IMG/VR virus record: IMGVR_UViG_3300028800_000169 | Span: 1 to 42,003 of that record | Reading direction: 5' to 3' (one strand) | DNA: 42,003 nucleotides | Source: a virus | In this document: piece after piece, positions 17,687 to 26,088 of the stretch | Layout: every line of letters begins with the position of its first letter | Numbering within the stretch: position 1 is the first letter of the stretch | Made by a program: the position numbers and the translations under genes | The notes under the pieces: model-generated | The model's database searches: none | What the model was told of the DNA's origin: nothing | What the model saw: only the letters and a program-made list of their open reading frames with translations

Positions 17687-18949
17687 TCAGTTTCCCAGCT
17701 TGTCGCGCCAATCCTCGTAGAGTTTGGGCATCGAGCGGGCGAGCTGCTCTTGGGCCTTGGCTTCAGTGATATTCTGCTTGTCGGCAATTGCCTTGGCCTT
17801 GACCACAAATTCATGCTCCTTCTTGCCGCCCTGCTGGCTGCCAGAATCGCCGCCGTTATTAGCGCCGGTGACAACCGTCAAGAGCGCCGGGTTGACTGGC
17901 AAAGCCTCAATAATGGCTTTTGCCTGGACAGGAGCGGCAATGACCAGCTCTTCGTAATGAGTGATCAGCGCCGTGTCCTTGGGCGCGATCTTACCAGCGG
18001 CCACAGCCAGTCCGACAATCGCCTTGGCGCTGTCTTTGGCATGGGTCACCGCCGCCTGTTCCAAGGTAATGAGCTTGGCTTTCAGGGCTGTGAGTTCGTT
18101 GTCCTTGGCGGTCATTGCCGCCTTTTCTTCGTCTGTCATACTTTCTTTTGCTTTCGTAGCGGCGGCATCGCCGCCCTTGTTTTCGCCTCGTTCCCCGACC
18201 TCCTCAGTCAAGGACTTCAGCATAAATTCAGGGGTCACTCCCAGGAGCTCCGCAATCGCTTTGCAGCATTTGTCGCGGGCGGCCGTGGTGATGATCTTGT
18301 CTTCGCAGTCAGTGCAAGCCGCCAGGGCTTCGCCAAAGGCTTCGACCAGGTTCTCAACCTTGGGCTTGGTTAAATCGTCGCTGGTCTCCTCTTCCACCAC
18401 TTTGCCCTTGGCCCAGACTGGCGCGATCTTGCGGAAGGCAGCGCGGTTGACAAGACCTCCCATGTTGATTTCCGCGCCGTAAACCTCGCCCGACTTGTCA
18501 TCAATAAAGGTGGAAGGCGAAAAGCGCCGATACGCATGGCCGGTAACCGCCTTTTGGCCGGGTTCAGTCCATTCGAGCTTGGCGCGAACGCCACCGCTCT
18601 TGGAATCATCGCCACCCCAATAGAATTCCGTGGGATGGGCCGAGGCGTCGGCGTCCTTGTGGTCGAAATCAAAAAAGGGAAGGTCACCTTCGCCATTAGC
18701 CGCCTTGGCGCGCAGATCCGCCAACGCCTTTGCCAGGACGCTCGCCGTGCCCGCGTGGACCTTGACCTTTAAATTCACCGCCTTGCCATCGCGCGACGCG
18801 GAAATCATATGTTCCCCAGGGGGCAGATATTGGATCTCGGCCGGTGCGGACTTATCCGCGCCCAGTTCCACTGTCGGTAGCGCCATCGCCAGCCGTGCCA
18901 GCACGATTCCCGGTGTCACCTGTCCTTTGCTTGAAAGTTTCTTTTTCAT
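17687..18949 (-). CDS. Mu I-type head maturation protease and scaffold
   Basis: 420 aa. Residues 1-180 have the Mu I protease pattern (IQYLPPGEHMISAS, FFDFDHKDADASAHPTEFYW, YRRFSPSTFIDD, GLVNRAAFR). The C-terminal part (about 250-350) is a coiled coil scaffold (MTDEEKAAMTAKDNELTALK) ending in a Lys-rich tail. In Mu the same gene encodes protease I and, from an internal start, scaffold Z. An internal ATG at the MTDEEK segment could serve the same purpose here. It cleaves itself and the capsid interior during maturation. Confidence 0.85.
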   Translation of the reverse strand: MKKKLSSKGQVTPGIVLARLAMALPTVELGADKSAPAEIQYLPPGEHMISASRDGKAVNLKVKVHAGTASVLAKALADLRAKAANGEGDLPFFDFDHKDADASAHPTEFYWGGDDSKSGGVRAKLEWTEPGQKAVTGHAYRRFSPSTFIDDKSGEVYGAEINMGGLVNRAAFRKIAPVWAKGKVVEEETSDDLTKPKVENLVEAFGEALAACTDCEDKIITTAARDKCCKAIAELLGVTPEFMLKSLTEEVGERGENKGGDAAATKAKESMTDEEKAAMTAKDNELTALKAKLITLEQAAVTHAKDSAKAIVGLAVAAGKIAPKDTALITHYEELVIAAPVQAKAIIEALPVNPALLTVVTGANNGGDSGSQQGGKKEHEFVVKAKAIADKQNITEAKAQEQLARSMPKLYEDWRDKLGN

Positions 18950-18954
18950 GATTT

Positions 18955-19000
18955 TTTTTGTTTCAGCGTTTTAGCTTTTCAGCGTTTCAGCTTTTTTCTT
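18955..19000. repeat. TTTCAGCGTTTTAGC-family repeat
   Basis: TTTCAGCGTTTTAGCTTTTC then AGCGTTTCAGC. Other copies at 17185-17220, 21751-21786, 24108-24143 and 26099-26134. Confidence 0.75.
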
Positions 19001-19596
19001 CAAAGTCCCAGATCCCGGATCTGCCGATCCACGACTTCCTGCCCGCGTTTCTCCACCGCCGCCTGCAAAAGCTCCGTCCTGGGGAGCGCGTCCGGATCGG
19101 CGTCCTGGGTGACCGACGGAGTCAAGATGTATTCGATCGTGATCCCGCCGTTTGCGGCAGCGATCGCCAATGCGGCGCCGCGCTGGGTTTTCACAAGAAA
19201 AAGCGTGAATCCCGTTTCCTGTTCAAAGGTTGAAGCCGCACGGCCGTAAGCCTCTGGCGTTTGCGGAATGGTGAGCGCCCCGGCCCGCTTGGCCGTGATG
19301 GTTCCCCCGAAAACCTTCTGCGCAATGCGTGGATCATTAATTGACACTGAGACCACCAAGCCAGAGGCATCGACAATGGGCGCTTGCACGGAGTTAGCGA
19401 CCTGCAACCAGAAATGCTCGCGCTTGCCACCCAGCTTATTTGACTGGTTGCGATCGCGAATCTGGTAATGCTGCTTGAGCTGGTTTCCCAGCTCGCGGCC
19501 GCAAGCCAGCATCATTTGCCGGGGATTGCGCGCCTGCCCGTGAAGCTGCTCCAGCTTGTTCACCGTCCCGTGATCGTCAAAATGAATCGTGAGCAT
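19000..19596 (-). CDS. Phage virion morphogenesis protein (Mu gpG-like)
   Basis: 198 aa. The core motif VFGGTITAKRAGALTIPQTP is typical of Mu G / tail-S family proteins, preceded by a helical region (MMLACGRELGNQLKQHYQIR). Such proteins complete the head or tail junction. It overlaps the portal stop by one base (TGATG). In Mu the F gene lies between portal and G; here F is missing from this place (see 40063-41550). Confidence 0.75.
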   Translation of the reverse strand: MLTIHFDDHGTVNKLEQLHGQARNPRQMMLACGRELGNQLKQHYQIRDRNQSNKLGGKREHFWLQVANSVQAPIVDASGLVVSVSINDPRIAQKVFGGTITAKRAGALTIPQTPEAYGRAASTFEQETGFTLFLVKTQRGAALAIAAANGGITIEYILTPSVTQDADPDALPRTELLQAAVEKRGQEVVDRQIRDLGL

Positions 19597-21470
19597 CAGG
19601 CTTTCCCCTTATTCGGTGGGGCGGTGCTGCTGCGCCGCCCACTTATTGCCCCAGCCCCTCTGCGCATCACGCCCTTGGCCACGCCATTGACCAGCGCCGT
19701 GCCCATGGCGTTTTCCAGCGCCGTTTGCAGGGAGGTGGTATCGAGCCTTTTGAAAATCTCAGGAAAATGGTGATTGGCTTTTTCGATGGCTTGAAGAAAT
19801 TCAGCATCCGAAACCTTGCCCGACTTGGCCAGGACCACCAGCTTTTGAAACACGGGTTTCACACCCGAAAGCCATTTCGCCTGAACTCCAGTTAAGTCTT
19901 CCAGCACGTTTTCGGCAAGCTGCTCTGAAGCATCCTTGGCCTGCACCGGCTGCTTGGGCGGTTGATCCGCCAGATCAGTCGGATCGGTCTTATCCGTCGG
20001 ATCGGTCGGATCATTGGGTCCAGGCTGCGCCTGGCCGCCAATGGTGGCTTCGCCGGCATCTGGCATGGGCACATCGTGCCGCCCGTAAAGGTAGCCCACC
20101 GGAAACTTAAGCCCCATCACCGAAAGCACCTGGTCGCGCTGCGCCATCGCCAAGCCATCCTTGATTTCCTTGGTGCCCAGTTTGGCCACCGGGCAGTTAT
20201 CGGCATTGCCATAATTAAGAGTGCAAAGGGACGGAATAAACTGGTCATTCACCGCCTCCATCACCCAATCACCCGCCGCTTCCAGAAGATCCCCGCGAAC
20301 CCCTTCCTGCACTTCGCCCAAGGCACGGCTTCCGGAAGCGCCCACATCGGTTGTCAAGGTCTGCCCCAGCACGACGATGTCGCAAATCTTGTCAGCGAAG
20401 GTAAGTAGGAACGCCTGGGGATTATCCGAGCCCGCCTTGCCAGCTTCCTTGAATTCCATCTTGGTCCCGGCCGGGAATGCCGCCCATCCCGCCGAGCCCA
20501 TGTTCTCCATCATGTCAGACACAAGGGCCAATAAATTGGGTTTGGTCTGGTCATACTCAACCCAGCGGAATGGCTGGCCAAACAATTGCGCGAAATTAAG
20601 CATCCATTCCTGGGAGAAATTGGCCGCAATCCACCAACCCGCCAGCGTGCGAAGCATCGCCCCGGCCAAGGGATGGCCACTCTTGCGCTTCATCATCGAA
20701 ATGAGAAATTTATTATCCGGAAAATGGGCGAACTGCTGAACCTGCGGCTGCAAGGGCTGATACTCGACCGGCTCCGCGTTGACCTGCGTATTGATCTGGG
20801 TGGTATCCAGCATCAAGTCAGCGCCGATGCCAGGATATCCGTAATAGCGGGGATGAATCCAGCGCGTGTCCGCAGGAACAATCCCGTCCGCCGATCGCAT
20901 CCAGTCAATTTCCAGAACCGACAAGCCCTTGCCGTAGGCATCCATCAAATCGTAAAGCGTCCCGCCCCAGTTATTGCGGTCGCGCTTAGGATCGGCCTTC
21001 ATCCCGCGCAGCGCCTTCTCAACAAACTGCGCCTTGTCCTCATCGGCCGGCAAAGCCGGTTTGCCTTTTTCCGCGTAGGGCTCAACCGAAAGCTCCATCG
21101 ACTTGACCGCGCTCTTTAACTCATTGAGGTCTTTACTGAGATGCGGCCAGGTTTCCTCCATCAGGTCAAATAACTGCCACTGCGCTAAAAGCATCCCGCC
21201 AAAAACCCCGCGCAAAATGGATTCAATTATATCCGGCGTGTAACCGCGAACCATGGCCGACATCCACCGATCGCGCGCCTGGGGAACGATGTAGGGGAGA
21301 AGGGGATTATTCGATTGCGGATTGGCGATTGCGGATTGCGGATTAGCAGAAGAGGAACGGCCAGCGCCAGGAGCCGGAGCCGGGGTGAGCGGCGGCATTG
21401 TCTTAGGAGCCAGCTTGGCCGGCTTCTGACCTCTACCCTTTGACTTTTGACTTGTGACGGGTCCCAACAT
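19596..21470 (-). CDS. Portal protein, DUF935 (Mu gp29) family
   Basis: Up to 624 aa; the true start may be the ATG at 21398. The conserved part runs from about residue 60 (YTPDIIESILRGVFGGMLLA, WIHPRYYGYPGIG, GHPLAGAMLRTLAGWWIAAN, GQTLTTDVGASGSRALGEVQ) and matches the Mu-like portal family that forms the DNA-entry dodecamer. Three dispersed repeat families are read in frame: SSANPQSAIANPQSNN near residue 50, NDPTDPTDKTDPTDL near 490, and the C-terminal AGAISGRRSSTAPP. All fall in places where a loop or tail would tolerate insertion. Confidence 0.88.
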   Translation of the reverse strand: MLGPVTSQKSKGRGQKPAKLAPKTMPPLTPAPAPGAGRSSSANPQSAIANPQSNNPLLPYIVPQARDRWMSAMVRGYTPDIIESILRGVFGGMLLAQWQLFDLMEETWPHLSKDLNELKSAVKSMELSVEPYAEKGKPALPADEDKAQFVEKALRGMKADPKRDRNNWGGTLYDLMDAYGKGLSVLEIDWMRSADGIVPADTRWIHPRYYGYPGIGADLMLDTTQINTQVNAEPVEYQPLQPQVQQFAHFPDNKFLISMMKRKSGHPLAGAMLRTLAGWWIAANFSQEWMLNFAQLFGQPFRWVEYDQTKPNLLALVSDMMENMGSAGWAAFPAGTKMEFKEAGKAGSDNPQAFLLTFADKICDIVVLGQTLTTDVGASGSRALGEVQEGVRGDLLEAAGDWVMEAVNDQFIPSLCTLNYGNADNCPVAKLGTKEIKDGLAMAQRDQVLSVMGLKFPVGYLYGRHDVPMPDAGEATIGGQAQPGPNDPTDPTDKTDPTDLADQPPKQPVQAKDASEQLAENVLEDLTGVQAKWLSGVKPVFQKLVVLAKSGKVSDAEFLQAIEKANHHFPEIFKRLDTTSLQTALENAMGTALVNGVAKGVMRRGAGAISGRRSSTAPPNKGKA

Positions 21471-21519
21471 GCGACGAGAGTCGCATGCCTAACCCCTCCA
21501 AGGCTAACCCGTGGCGGGA
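21462..21519. repeat. 58-bp hairpin repeat, copy 2
   Basis: Same ends and the same CATGCGAC-GAGA-GTCGCATG stem as copies at 5705 and 26762; the longer portal ORF starts at the ATG formed by its antisense strand. Confidence 0.85.
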
Positions 21520-21769
21520 TGATTCGCTGACCCTTCCTAAAAACCAGATACGGTAGGTCGGTGCTGCTGCGCCGCCCAAACTTTGTTTTATCTCCGGTTT
21601 GACCAATTCCTAGACCCGTATGCAAAGCGTTTGCAAAGACACGGAGACGAACTTTGGCACTCAGGAGCCATGATGACGCCATTAAAACGGTATGAGGCAT
21701 TCTAGGCGGCATTCCTAGGCCTTTGCATGATCAGTGAAAGGCGCATATTGCTTTCAGCGTTTTAGCGTT
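21520..21769. other. Portal-terminase spacer, repeats only
   Basis: About 300 bases between the portal and terminase genes (21471-21769) contain no convincing gene. They hold the 58-bp element, a short GGTCGGTGCTGCTGCGCCGCC copy (21557-21580), a near-palindrome around 21700-21722 (GGCATTCTAGGCGGCATTCC then TAGGCC), and the TTTCAGCGTTTTAGC family that forms the end of the terminase gene. The minus-strand ORF here has repeat-like composition and is not called. Confidence 0.6.
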
Positions 21770-23407
21770 TCAGCTTTTCAGCGTTTGCCTCACCAGGTGT
21801 CTCGGCCTGAAGCTGGCCATCCCCGCATGGTTGTTCCCCAGGATAATTCCTTCAGTCGTCGTCAGCGCCGCCCCCAGTCCGTAGCTTCCAGCCCTGATCG
21901 ACAGCGCCAGGGCCGTGGCTCGATCCGCGTGGCCATCGGCATTGTGAGATGCTCTGTAAGTCACAGCGCCGCCAGGCGTGGTCACCCTGTTCACCGAGTG
22001 AAGGTCTTCACGGATGGAGCGCAGGATCGGAATCCGGTTTGAGCGCCTCTCAAAAGCCATGCGCATTTTACTAAAAAGTTCCACCTTGAGCAGGTTGGTG
22101 AAGGTGCAGAGTTCAATCTTTCCGAACTTGTTTGCGTCGGGCTTCCATTCCCCAAACGCCTTCACCAGGTAATCTCCCATTCCAATTCCAGGCCCCGTGT
22201 AATCCAGGCAAACCCGCCGCGCCCGCTGGATGCGAGGCGAAAGAATCTCCACCTGATCCGGCGTGGACATGGCTTTTAACTCCAGCACTTCGCAGGTTTG
22301 CTGGATATCGCCCAGTTGCAAATTAGACCATGCGACCGTCAAATCGTGCTTTCGGCCAAAATCGATCCCGATATCAATAGGAGGACCGCTACGCGCCATC
22401 CAAAACTCAGGCGACATGGTAGCCGTGGCCTCCAGGGATTCGCACCCAGCAATCAGTTCATAGGGCAATAACACCGCCTGCGAATCCAGGAACTGGCATT
22501 CGAATTCTTGGGCCCATCCCTCCGGATCATCCATTCCGGCATAAAGCTCATACAGGTTGACAGGCAAGCCCTGCGCAACAGCGTCGTAGATTGTGACCAG
22601 GTGGCAACTCCAGCGCATTTGCGCTTCCTGGGAGGTGAGCTTGGTGGTCTTTGGCAGCCCGGCCACCACGGCATCGATGCGCTCGCGAACATGGACCGGT
22701 ATGATGCTTTCCGCCTGCTTCTTGACCTCCTGATCGCTCTTGCCGTAATTCTTTTGCCAGATCTCGTGAAACTTATTGCCCACACCGTTAGGCGTCGAAA
22801 TCAGCCGGCCTTTCTTCACGCCGCCGCGCAAGGGATTATTAATCGACGGATAGATGGCCCTCCAGGTCGCATCGAAGTCCTCAAAGAAAGCCGCTTCAGT
22901 CAATAAAAAATTACAGGAGTAACCGCGAACGGTATCCGGCTTTCCAGGAACAGCCATAACCCGCGATCCGTGCGGAAACACAATGGTGGCCGATTTTAAC
23001 AGCGTCTCCGATCCGCCTTCGCGCTCCTCAATAAAATCGTCGATTGCCAGCTTGTAGGCTTCGGTCCATTGCTTCCATTTCTCCAGGGATTCTAAAGATT
23101 GACGTTCCGAAGGCGCAGCCAGGAGCCAATCCACCTTGCTTCCTTCCAGCTCGTGCTTGTAACAATCGGCGATTCCTTCTTCGCCCGAGGCGTAGTCTTT
23201 TCCCGTCTGGCGGGCCTGCAACCCAATCTTGAAGCGTGAATCGTCTTCCGCCCATGCCTTTTGGTAAGGCAATAAAAAATCATGCGGCGATGAGGGAACG
23301 TGGATATTAACCGCTGATTTCACGGATGGCGCAGATGCCAAAACCGGTGGGGCGGAGCTGCCGCTCCGCCCTGACTTGGCCTTCCCTGGGGCCTTCTCTT
23401 TCACCAC
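21770..23407 (-). CDS. Terminase large subunit (Mu gp28-like)
   Basis: About 545 aa, starting with GTG (23407, or 23404 which gives a GTGA overlap with the preceding small gene). ATPase: IGLQARQTGKD (residues 62-71) as Walker A; NFLLTEAAFFED (166-177) as Walker B, where the usual Asp before Glu171 is Thr170. Nuclease: D348 in IDIGIDFGRKHD, D401 in VCLDYTGPGIG and D494 in DGHADRATALAL, the RNase H-like triad. It packages DNA into proheads. The N-terminus (KSGRSGSSAPP) and the last residues (VRQTLKS) come from dispersed repeats. Confidence 0.9.
   Translation of the reverse strand: MVKEKAPGKAKSGRSGSSAPPVLASAPSVKSAVNIHVPSSPHDFLLPYQKAWAEDDSRFKIGLQARQTGKDYASGEEGIADCYKHELEGSKVDWLLAAPSERQSLESLEKWKQWTEAYKLAIDDFIEEREGGSETLLKSATIVFPHGSRVMAVPGKPDTVRGYSCNFLLTEAAFFEDFDATWRAIYPSINNPLRGGVKKGRLISTPNGVGNKFHEIWQKNYGKSDQEVKKQAESIIPVHVRERIDAVVAGLPKTTKLTSQEAQMRWSCHLVTIYDAVAQGLPVNLYELYAGMDDPEGWAQEFECQFLDSQAVLLPYELIAGCESLEATATMSPEFWMARSGPPIDIGIDFGRKHDLTVAWSNLQLGDIQQTCEVLELKAMSTPDQVEILSPRIQRARRVCLDYTGPGIGMGDYLVKAFGEWKPDANKFGKIELCTFTNLLKVELFSKMRMAFERRSNRIPILRSIREDLHSVNRVTTPGGAVTYRASHNADGHADRATALALSIRAGSYGLGAALTTTEGIILGNNHAGMASFRPRHLVRQTLKS
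23346..23371. repeat. GGTGGGGCGG repeat, short copy in terminase 5' end
   Basis: GGTGGGGCGGAGCTGCCGCT variant; translated in antisense as part of the terminase N-terminus. Confidence 0.65.
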
Positions 23408-23547
23408 GCCACCTCAACTGTCCAAAAAATCCAACCCAGATTTATCCGCCAGTGCGAGGTATCACATTCAGGATCATCGCAGGTTCCACAGGTTACCGCC
23501 AGAACCGGTGTCACAAGCAACATGTCAAAATGAAATTCAATAGACAT
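23401..23547 (-). CDS. Small protein between terminase subunits
   Basis: A 48-aa ORF found by hand: starts MSIEFHFDMLLVTPVLAVTC and ends LGWIFWTVEVAW, with cysteines at 20, 23 and 28. Its ATG overlaps the small terminase stop (TAATG) and its TGA overlaps the GTG start of the large terminase (GTGA), so it is part of a translationally coupled chain, strong evidence that it is real. Function unknown. Confidence 0.75.
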   Translation of the reverse strand: MSIEFHFDMLLVTPVLAVTCGTCDDPECDTSHWRINLGWIFWTVEVAW

Positions 23548-24098
23548 TACGACATTCCAAAAACCTGTTTAATCTTCGCCTGCTTCTCTTCAGGCGTGAG
23601 CCTCTCATCAGCCAGCACCTTCTTGGTCTTATCGGCCTGGTCTTCCAGGAACTTCATGCGCCGATCAAAGCGCCGCTGATCCGCCCGCTTGAGCATCAGG
23701 CGAGCCGCCGCCGTCCGGTTCTTGGGATCGTCCTTCATCAAGGTCTTCTGAATGACCTCCTGGCCGATCAGCTCCATGGCCGCGTCCAAGGTGGCTTCGT
23801 CGCTTCGGCCCGCGAGCTTGGCATGAACCGCCTCCAGCATCTTCGCCGTGGCCTCCACTTCCAGGAGCTGCTCTTCGGTGCGGATCCGCGTGGCGATATT
23901 GCCGATCGTCCCAATCGAAGGTTGTTCGCCATCCCATTCCCCGCCGCGCCATGCCGCCGCCGCCAGGCTCACTTGCTTTAGCGAAAGTTTTGGATCGGAC
24001 AAAAGAAGATAAAGCGCCTCCCGCTGTTCATCCGTCAGCGACGCCTCATAAGAATCGCTCCTCAGCTTGTCGCCGTTGGGATTAGGTTTGGCTTTCAT
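23547..24098 (-). CDS. Terminase small subunit (DUF3486 / Mu gp27-like)
   Basis: 183 aa. The N-terminal half contains a helix-turn-helix-like region (LSLKQVSLAAAAWRGGEWDG then SIGTIGNIATRIR); the C-terminal half is helical and basic (ADQRRFDRRMKFLEDQADKT). Size and place immediately upstream of the gp28-like gene match Mu gp27, which recognises the packaging start at the phage left end. Confidence 0.75.
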   Translation of the reverse strand: MKAKPNPNGDKLRSDSYEASLTDEQREALYLLLSDPKLSLKQVSLAAAAWRGGEWDGEQPSIGTIGNIATRIRTEEQLLEVEATAKMLEAVHAKLAGRSDEATLDAAMELIGQEVIQKTLMKDDPKNRTAAARLMLKRADQRRFDRRMKFLEDQADKTKKVLADERLTPEEKQAKIKQVFGMS

Positions 24099-24147
24099 CT
24101 GTATTCTTTTTCAGCATTTCAGGATTTCAGCTTTTCAGCTTTTTCCC

Positions 24148-24411
24148 TCACATTCCCCGGCTCGCCAGCTCATCGACGCCATCGGCCGTGATCTTCCAGA
24201 TGCGAAATTCCGGCGTGCGCTTGGGCACTTCCTCCAGAAACCCCGCGCTCATCAGATAGCGTATGTGCCCTTCCATGTCCTCGCTGGAGACATTGATCAT
24301 GGTCATGGAGCGCACGCACGTCTCCAAAGTCAGTTGCGTCATGCCGCGCGGAAAGCGCTTGGCGGATTGCAAAATCGTATCACGGATCAGTTGGGTGTCG
24401 GCAGGGTTCAT
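24148..24411 (-). CDS. Winged-helix protein (Mu gp26-like)
   Basis: 87 aa. MTQLTLETCVRSM, then SEDMEGHIRYLMSAGFLEEV and FRIWKITADGVDELASRG form a compact winged helix with recognition helix and wing. In Mu the gene before gp27 (gp26) is a small winged-helix protein of this kind. It overlaps the previous gene by ATGA. Confidence 0.7.
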   Translation of the reverse strand: MNPADTQLIRDTILQSAKRFPRGMTQLTLETCVRSMTMINVSSEDMEGHIRYLMSAGFLEEVPKRTPEFRIWKITADGVDELASRGM

Positions 24412-24845
24412 GAGTGGGACTTGGGTTGAGAGTTGTTCTGTAGTGACTGCAATTGCGCCTGGATCGAGATCATGCTCGCCGTGGTGGACCTAAGAACGCC
24501 GGTCATTTCAGCCAGGGAGACGGAGACTCCTTTAATTTCCTTGGTCATGTCATCGCGCAGATCATCGATCTTGTCATAGACCACCTTGCGATGGCCGGAG
24601 GCGGCTGCGTCCGAATCCTTGCGCCCCTGTTTCAAATCGAGCAATTCGCGCTCAATATTTGTCATGCGTTCCTTGCAAATTTGTTCCGTCACGCACTCCC
24701 CAACATTCTTGATATGCAATGGCTGCGGGGTGATCTCCCGCGTCTCCTTGCCCTTGGGCAAAAGCGACTTGATAGCCACCCCAATTCCAAGCAAGAAGGC
24801 CAGGCATCCGAGCCACGCCGCAATTTCAACAGGAGCCGAGTTCAT
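24408..24845 (-). CDS. Membrane-anchored coiled-coil protein (DUF2730-like)
   Basis: 145 aa with an N-terminal membrane segment (VEIAAWLGCLAFLLGIGVAI) and a long coiled coil from about residue 55 (TNIERELLDLKQGRKDSD, VVYDKIDDLRDDMTKEIKGV). The place before the gp26/gp27-like genes and the architecture fit Mu gp25 (DUF2730). A role as an inner-membrane spanin partner is also conceivable, but the overlapping pair at 24878-25259 is a better candidate. Confidence 0.6.
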   Translation of the reverse strand: MNSAPVEIAAWLGCLAFLLGIGVAIKSLLPKGKETREITPQPLHIKNVGECVTEQICKERMTNIERELLDLKQGRKDSDAAASGHRKVVYDKIDDLRDDMTKEIKGVSVSLAEMTGVLRSTTASMISIQAQLQSLQNNSQPKSHS

Positions 24846-24886
24846 TTCTTATTTCGCTTATTTCGCTTATTTCGCGGTTAATTCTG
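24845..24886. repeat. TTTCGCTTATTTCGC-family repeat
   Basis: Tandem TTATTTCGC units then GCGGTTAATTC; the end of the spanin-like gene lies inside it. Confidence 0.7.
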
Positions 24887-25138
24887 CTTGCCCTGCGCTT
24901 CCTGAATCTTATCCGCCACAGCCCGCCGATAGCGCTGATAGCGCGCCTCTGGCATGAACACCCCGTCCACCGGAACCGTGAAGACCTGGTTTGAGCGGAC
25001 AAAGGTCTCAGTTTGATCCGAGCTTATCACTTGAATCTGCGGCCCTTTGCAGGCGCTCAAGCTCATCAAGATCAGCGGTAGAATGAGCAGTGGCATCAGT
25101 GCTGTTTTGAGTGGCAATGTCCGAATCAATTTCTTCAT
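24878..25138 (-). CDS. Outer-membrane lipoprotein, o-spanin-like
   Basis: 86 aa from ATG 25138. A basic, hydrophobic leader ends in the lipobox LSAC (LPLILMSLSAC), giving a mature lipoprotein with a helical, charged tail (MPEARYQRYRRAVADKIQEA). Its 5' half lies inside the neighbouring 25008-25259 gene in another frame, as Rz1 does in Rz. It would fuse inner and outer membranes in the last lysis step. Called by architecture, since spanins show little sequence conservation. Confidence 0.65.
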   Translation of the reverse strand: MKKLIRTLPLKTALMPLLILPLILMSLSACKGPQIQVISSDQTETFVRSNQVFTVPVDGVFMPEARYQRYRRAVADKIQEAQGKQN

Positions 25139-25259
25139 AGCGTGTTTTGTTCTGGGGACCGGGTTTGGCGGCGGCATCGTTCTGATCCGCCTTGCGCTTC
25201 ACCCACCAGGCGGTAAGCCCAAGCGCCGAGGCGATGATGGCGAGAATGGAAGCGGTCAT
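25008..25259 (-). CDS. Inner-membrane protein, i-spanin-like
   Basis: 83 aa with an N-terminal membrane anchor (MTASILAIIASALGLTAWWV) followed by a charged periplasmic tail (DLDELERLQRAADSSDK). It overlaps the lipoprotein gene by 131 bp in a different frame. This type of overlap is the hallmark of Rz/Rz1 spanin pairs. It is shorter than most i-spanins. Confidence 0.6.
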   Translation of the reverse strand: MTASILAIIASALGLTAWWVKRKADQNDAAAKPGPQNKTRYEEIDSDIATQNSTDATAHSTADLDELERLQRAADSSDKLGSN

Positions 25260-25260
25260 A

Positions 25261-25293
25261 AATTCCTAATTCGTAATTCTTAATTCGTAATTA
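25261..25293. repeat. AATTCGTAATTC-family repeat
   Basis: AATTCCTAATTCGTAATTCT then TAATTCGTAATTATTC, exactly between the i-spanin-like start and the upstream gene's stop. Confidence 0.75.
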
Positions 25294-26088
25294 TTCTTTC
25301 CCAATCCCCGCCTCAATCCCATCGCGCAAGGAGGTCAACAGCTTTTCCGCGAACGGACTGGCGTCAATCTTCGCGGCCACCATCTTTTGCCAGTTCACTT
25401 CGTAGATTGAAATCGCCGCCAAAATAGCCGCTTGCGCAGCCGTGTCGTGCAGCTCATTGACTGAGATATTCGACAGCGTCGACTTAAGCGCGGTTGGATC
25501 AAACGACTTATCCGCCAAGGCGACCGTCAGCACCGTGTCCGCCGCCCGCAGATATTCCACCGAATTGGAATCATACATCTCCGCCGCGACGGAAGCCCCA
25601 GCCGCCAGAGTCGCCAGCGTGTTAGCCACAAAGTCCCAGTTCACCGACGCACTGCTCACCGACGCACTCACTCCATTAGTGGTGGGCTCCGGCTCCGGCC
25701 CAATGGGATGAATCATTGAGGTGGGCGTGGAAGCGCAGCCAGTGAAGAGCACAACCAAAAACAACACCACCGTGGTAGCGATCCCCAGCGGCAAATAGAG
25801 CCGGTTGCTGATAAAACCAGAAGTCGATTTTGGAATGTCAGAAATCTTCGTGCCCTTCGTGTCTTCGTGTGAGGAATTCCCGTTCTCCGCGAAGCTTTGC
25901 AGCGCCTTGAATCCAAACGCGCCACCGACAAGCCCCACCTGGCTCCAGTCCAGGGGCAGCATCCTGCCCGCCTTGATTGAAAGCGCGGCCCACACGCCAA
26001 CGACGGTCACAACCACCATCATGGTAAGCACCCGTATCATGGACGGCTGGCCGTCCCCGTCAGAAAAAAGTTCGTTTAATTTATTCAT
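25291..26088 (-). CDS. Holin-like protein fused to a lipoprotein
   Basis: 265 aa. Residues 1-70 (MNKLNELFSDGDGQPS, a membrane helix MVVVTVVGVWAALSI, then LVGGAFGFKALQSFAE) match a widespread phage protein of about 75 aa in lysis cassettes. Residues 72-82 (SSHEDTKGTK) are a CACGAAG-family repeat (25848-25873). After it come a second hydrophobic segment and lipobox (VLFLVVLFTGC) and a helical domain. The layout looks like two genes joined by a repeat that removed stop and start signals. Function in lysis is inferred from neighbours. Confidence 0.6.
   Translation of the reverse strand: MNKLNELFSDGDGQPSMIRVLTMMVVVTVVGVWAALSIKAGRMLPLDWSQVGLVGGAFGFKALQSFAENGNSSHEDTKGTKISDIPKSTSGFISNRLYLPLGIATTVVLFLVVLFTGCASTPTSMIHPIGPEPEPTTNGVSASVSSASVNWDFVANTLATLAAGASVAAEMYDSNSVEYLRAADTVLTVALADKSFDPTALKSTLSNISVNELHDTAAQAAILAAISIYEVNWQKMVAAKIDASPFAEKLLTSLRDGIEAGIGKE

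Noticed and set aside
21227-21712. 161-aa minus ORF between portal and terminase
   Set aside because: Its coding content is mostly repeat DNA and it overlaps the portal start; basic, low-information sequence.
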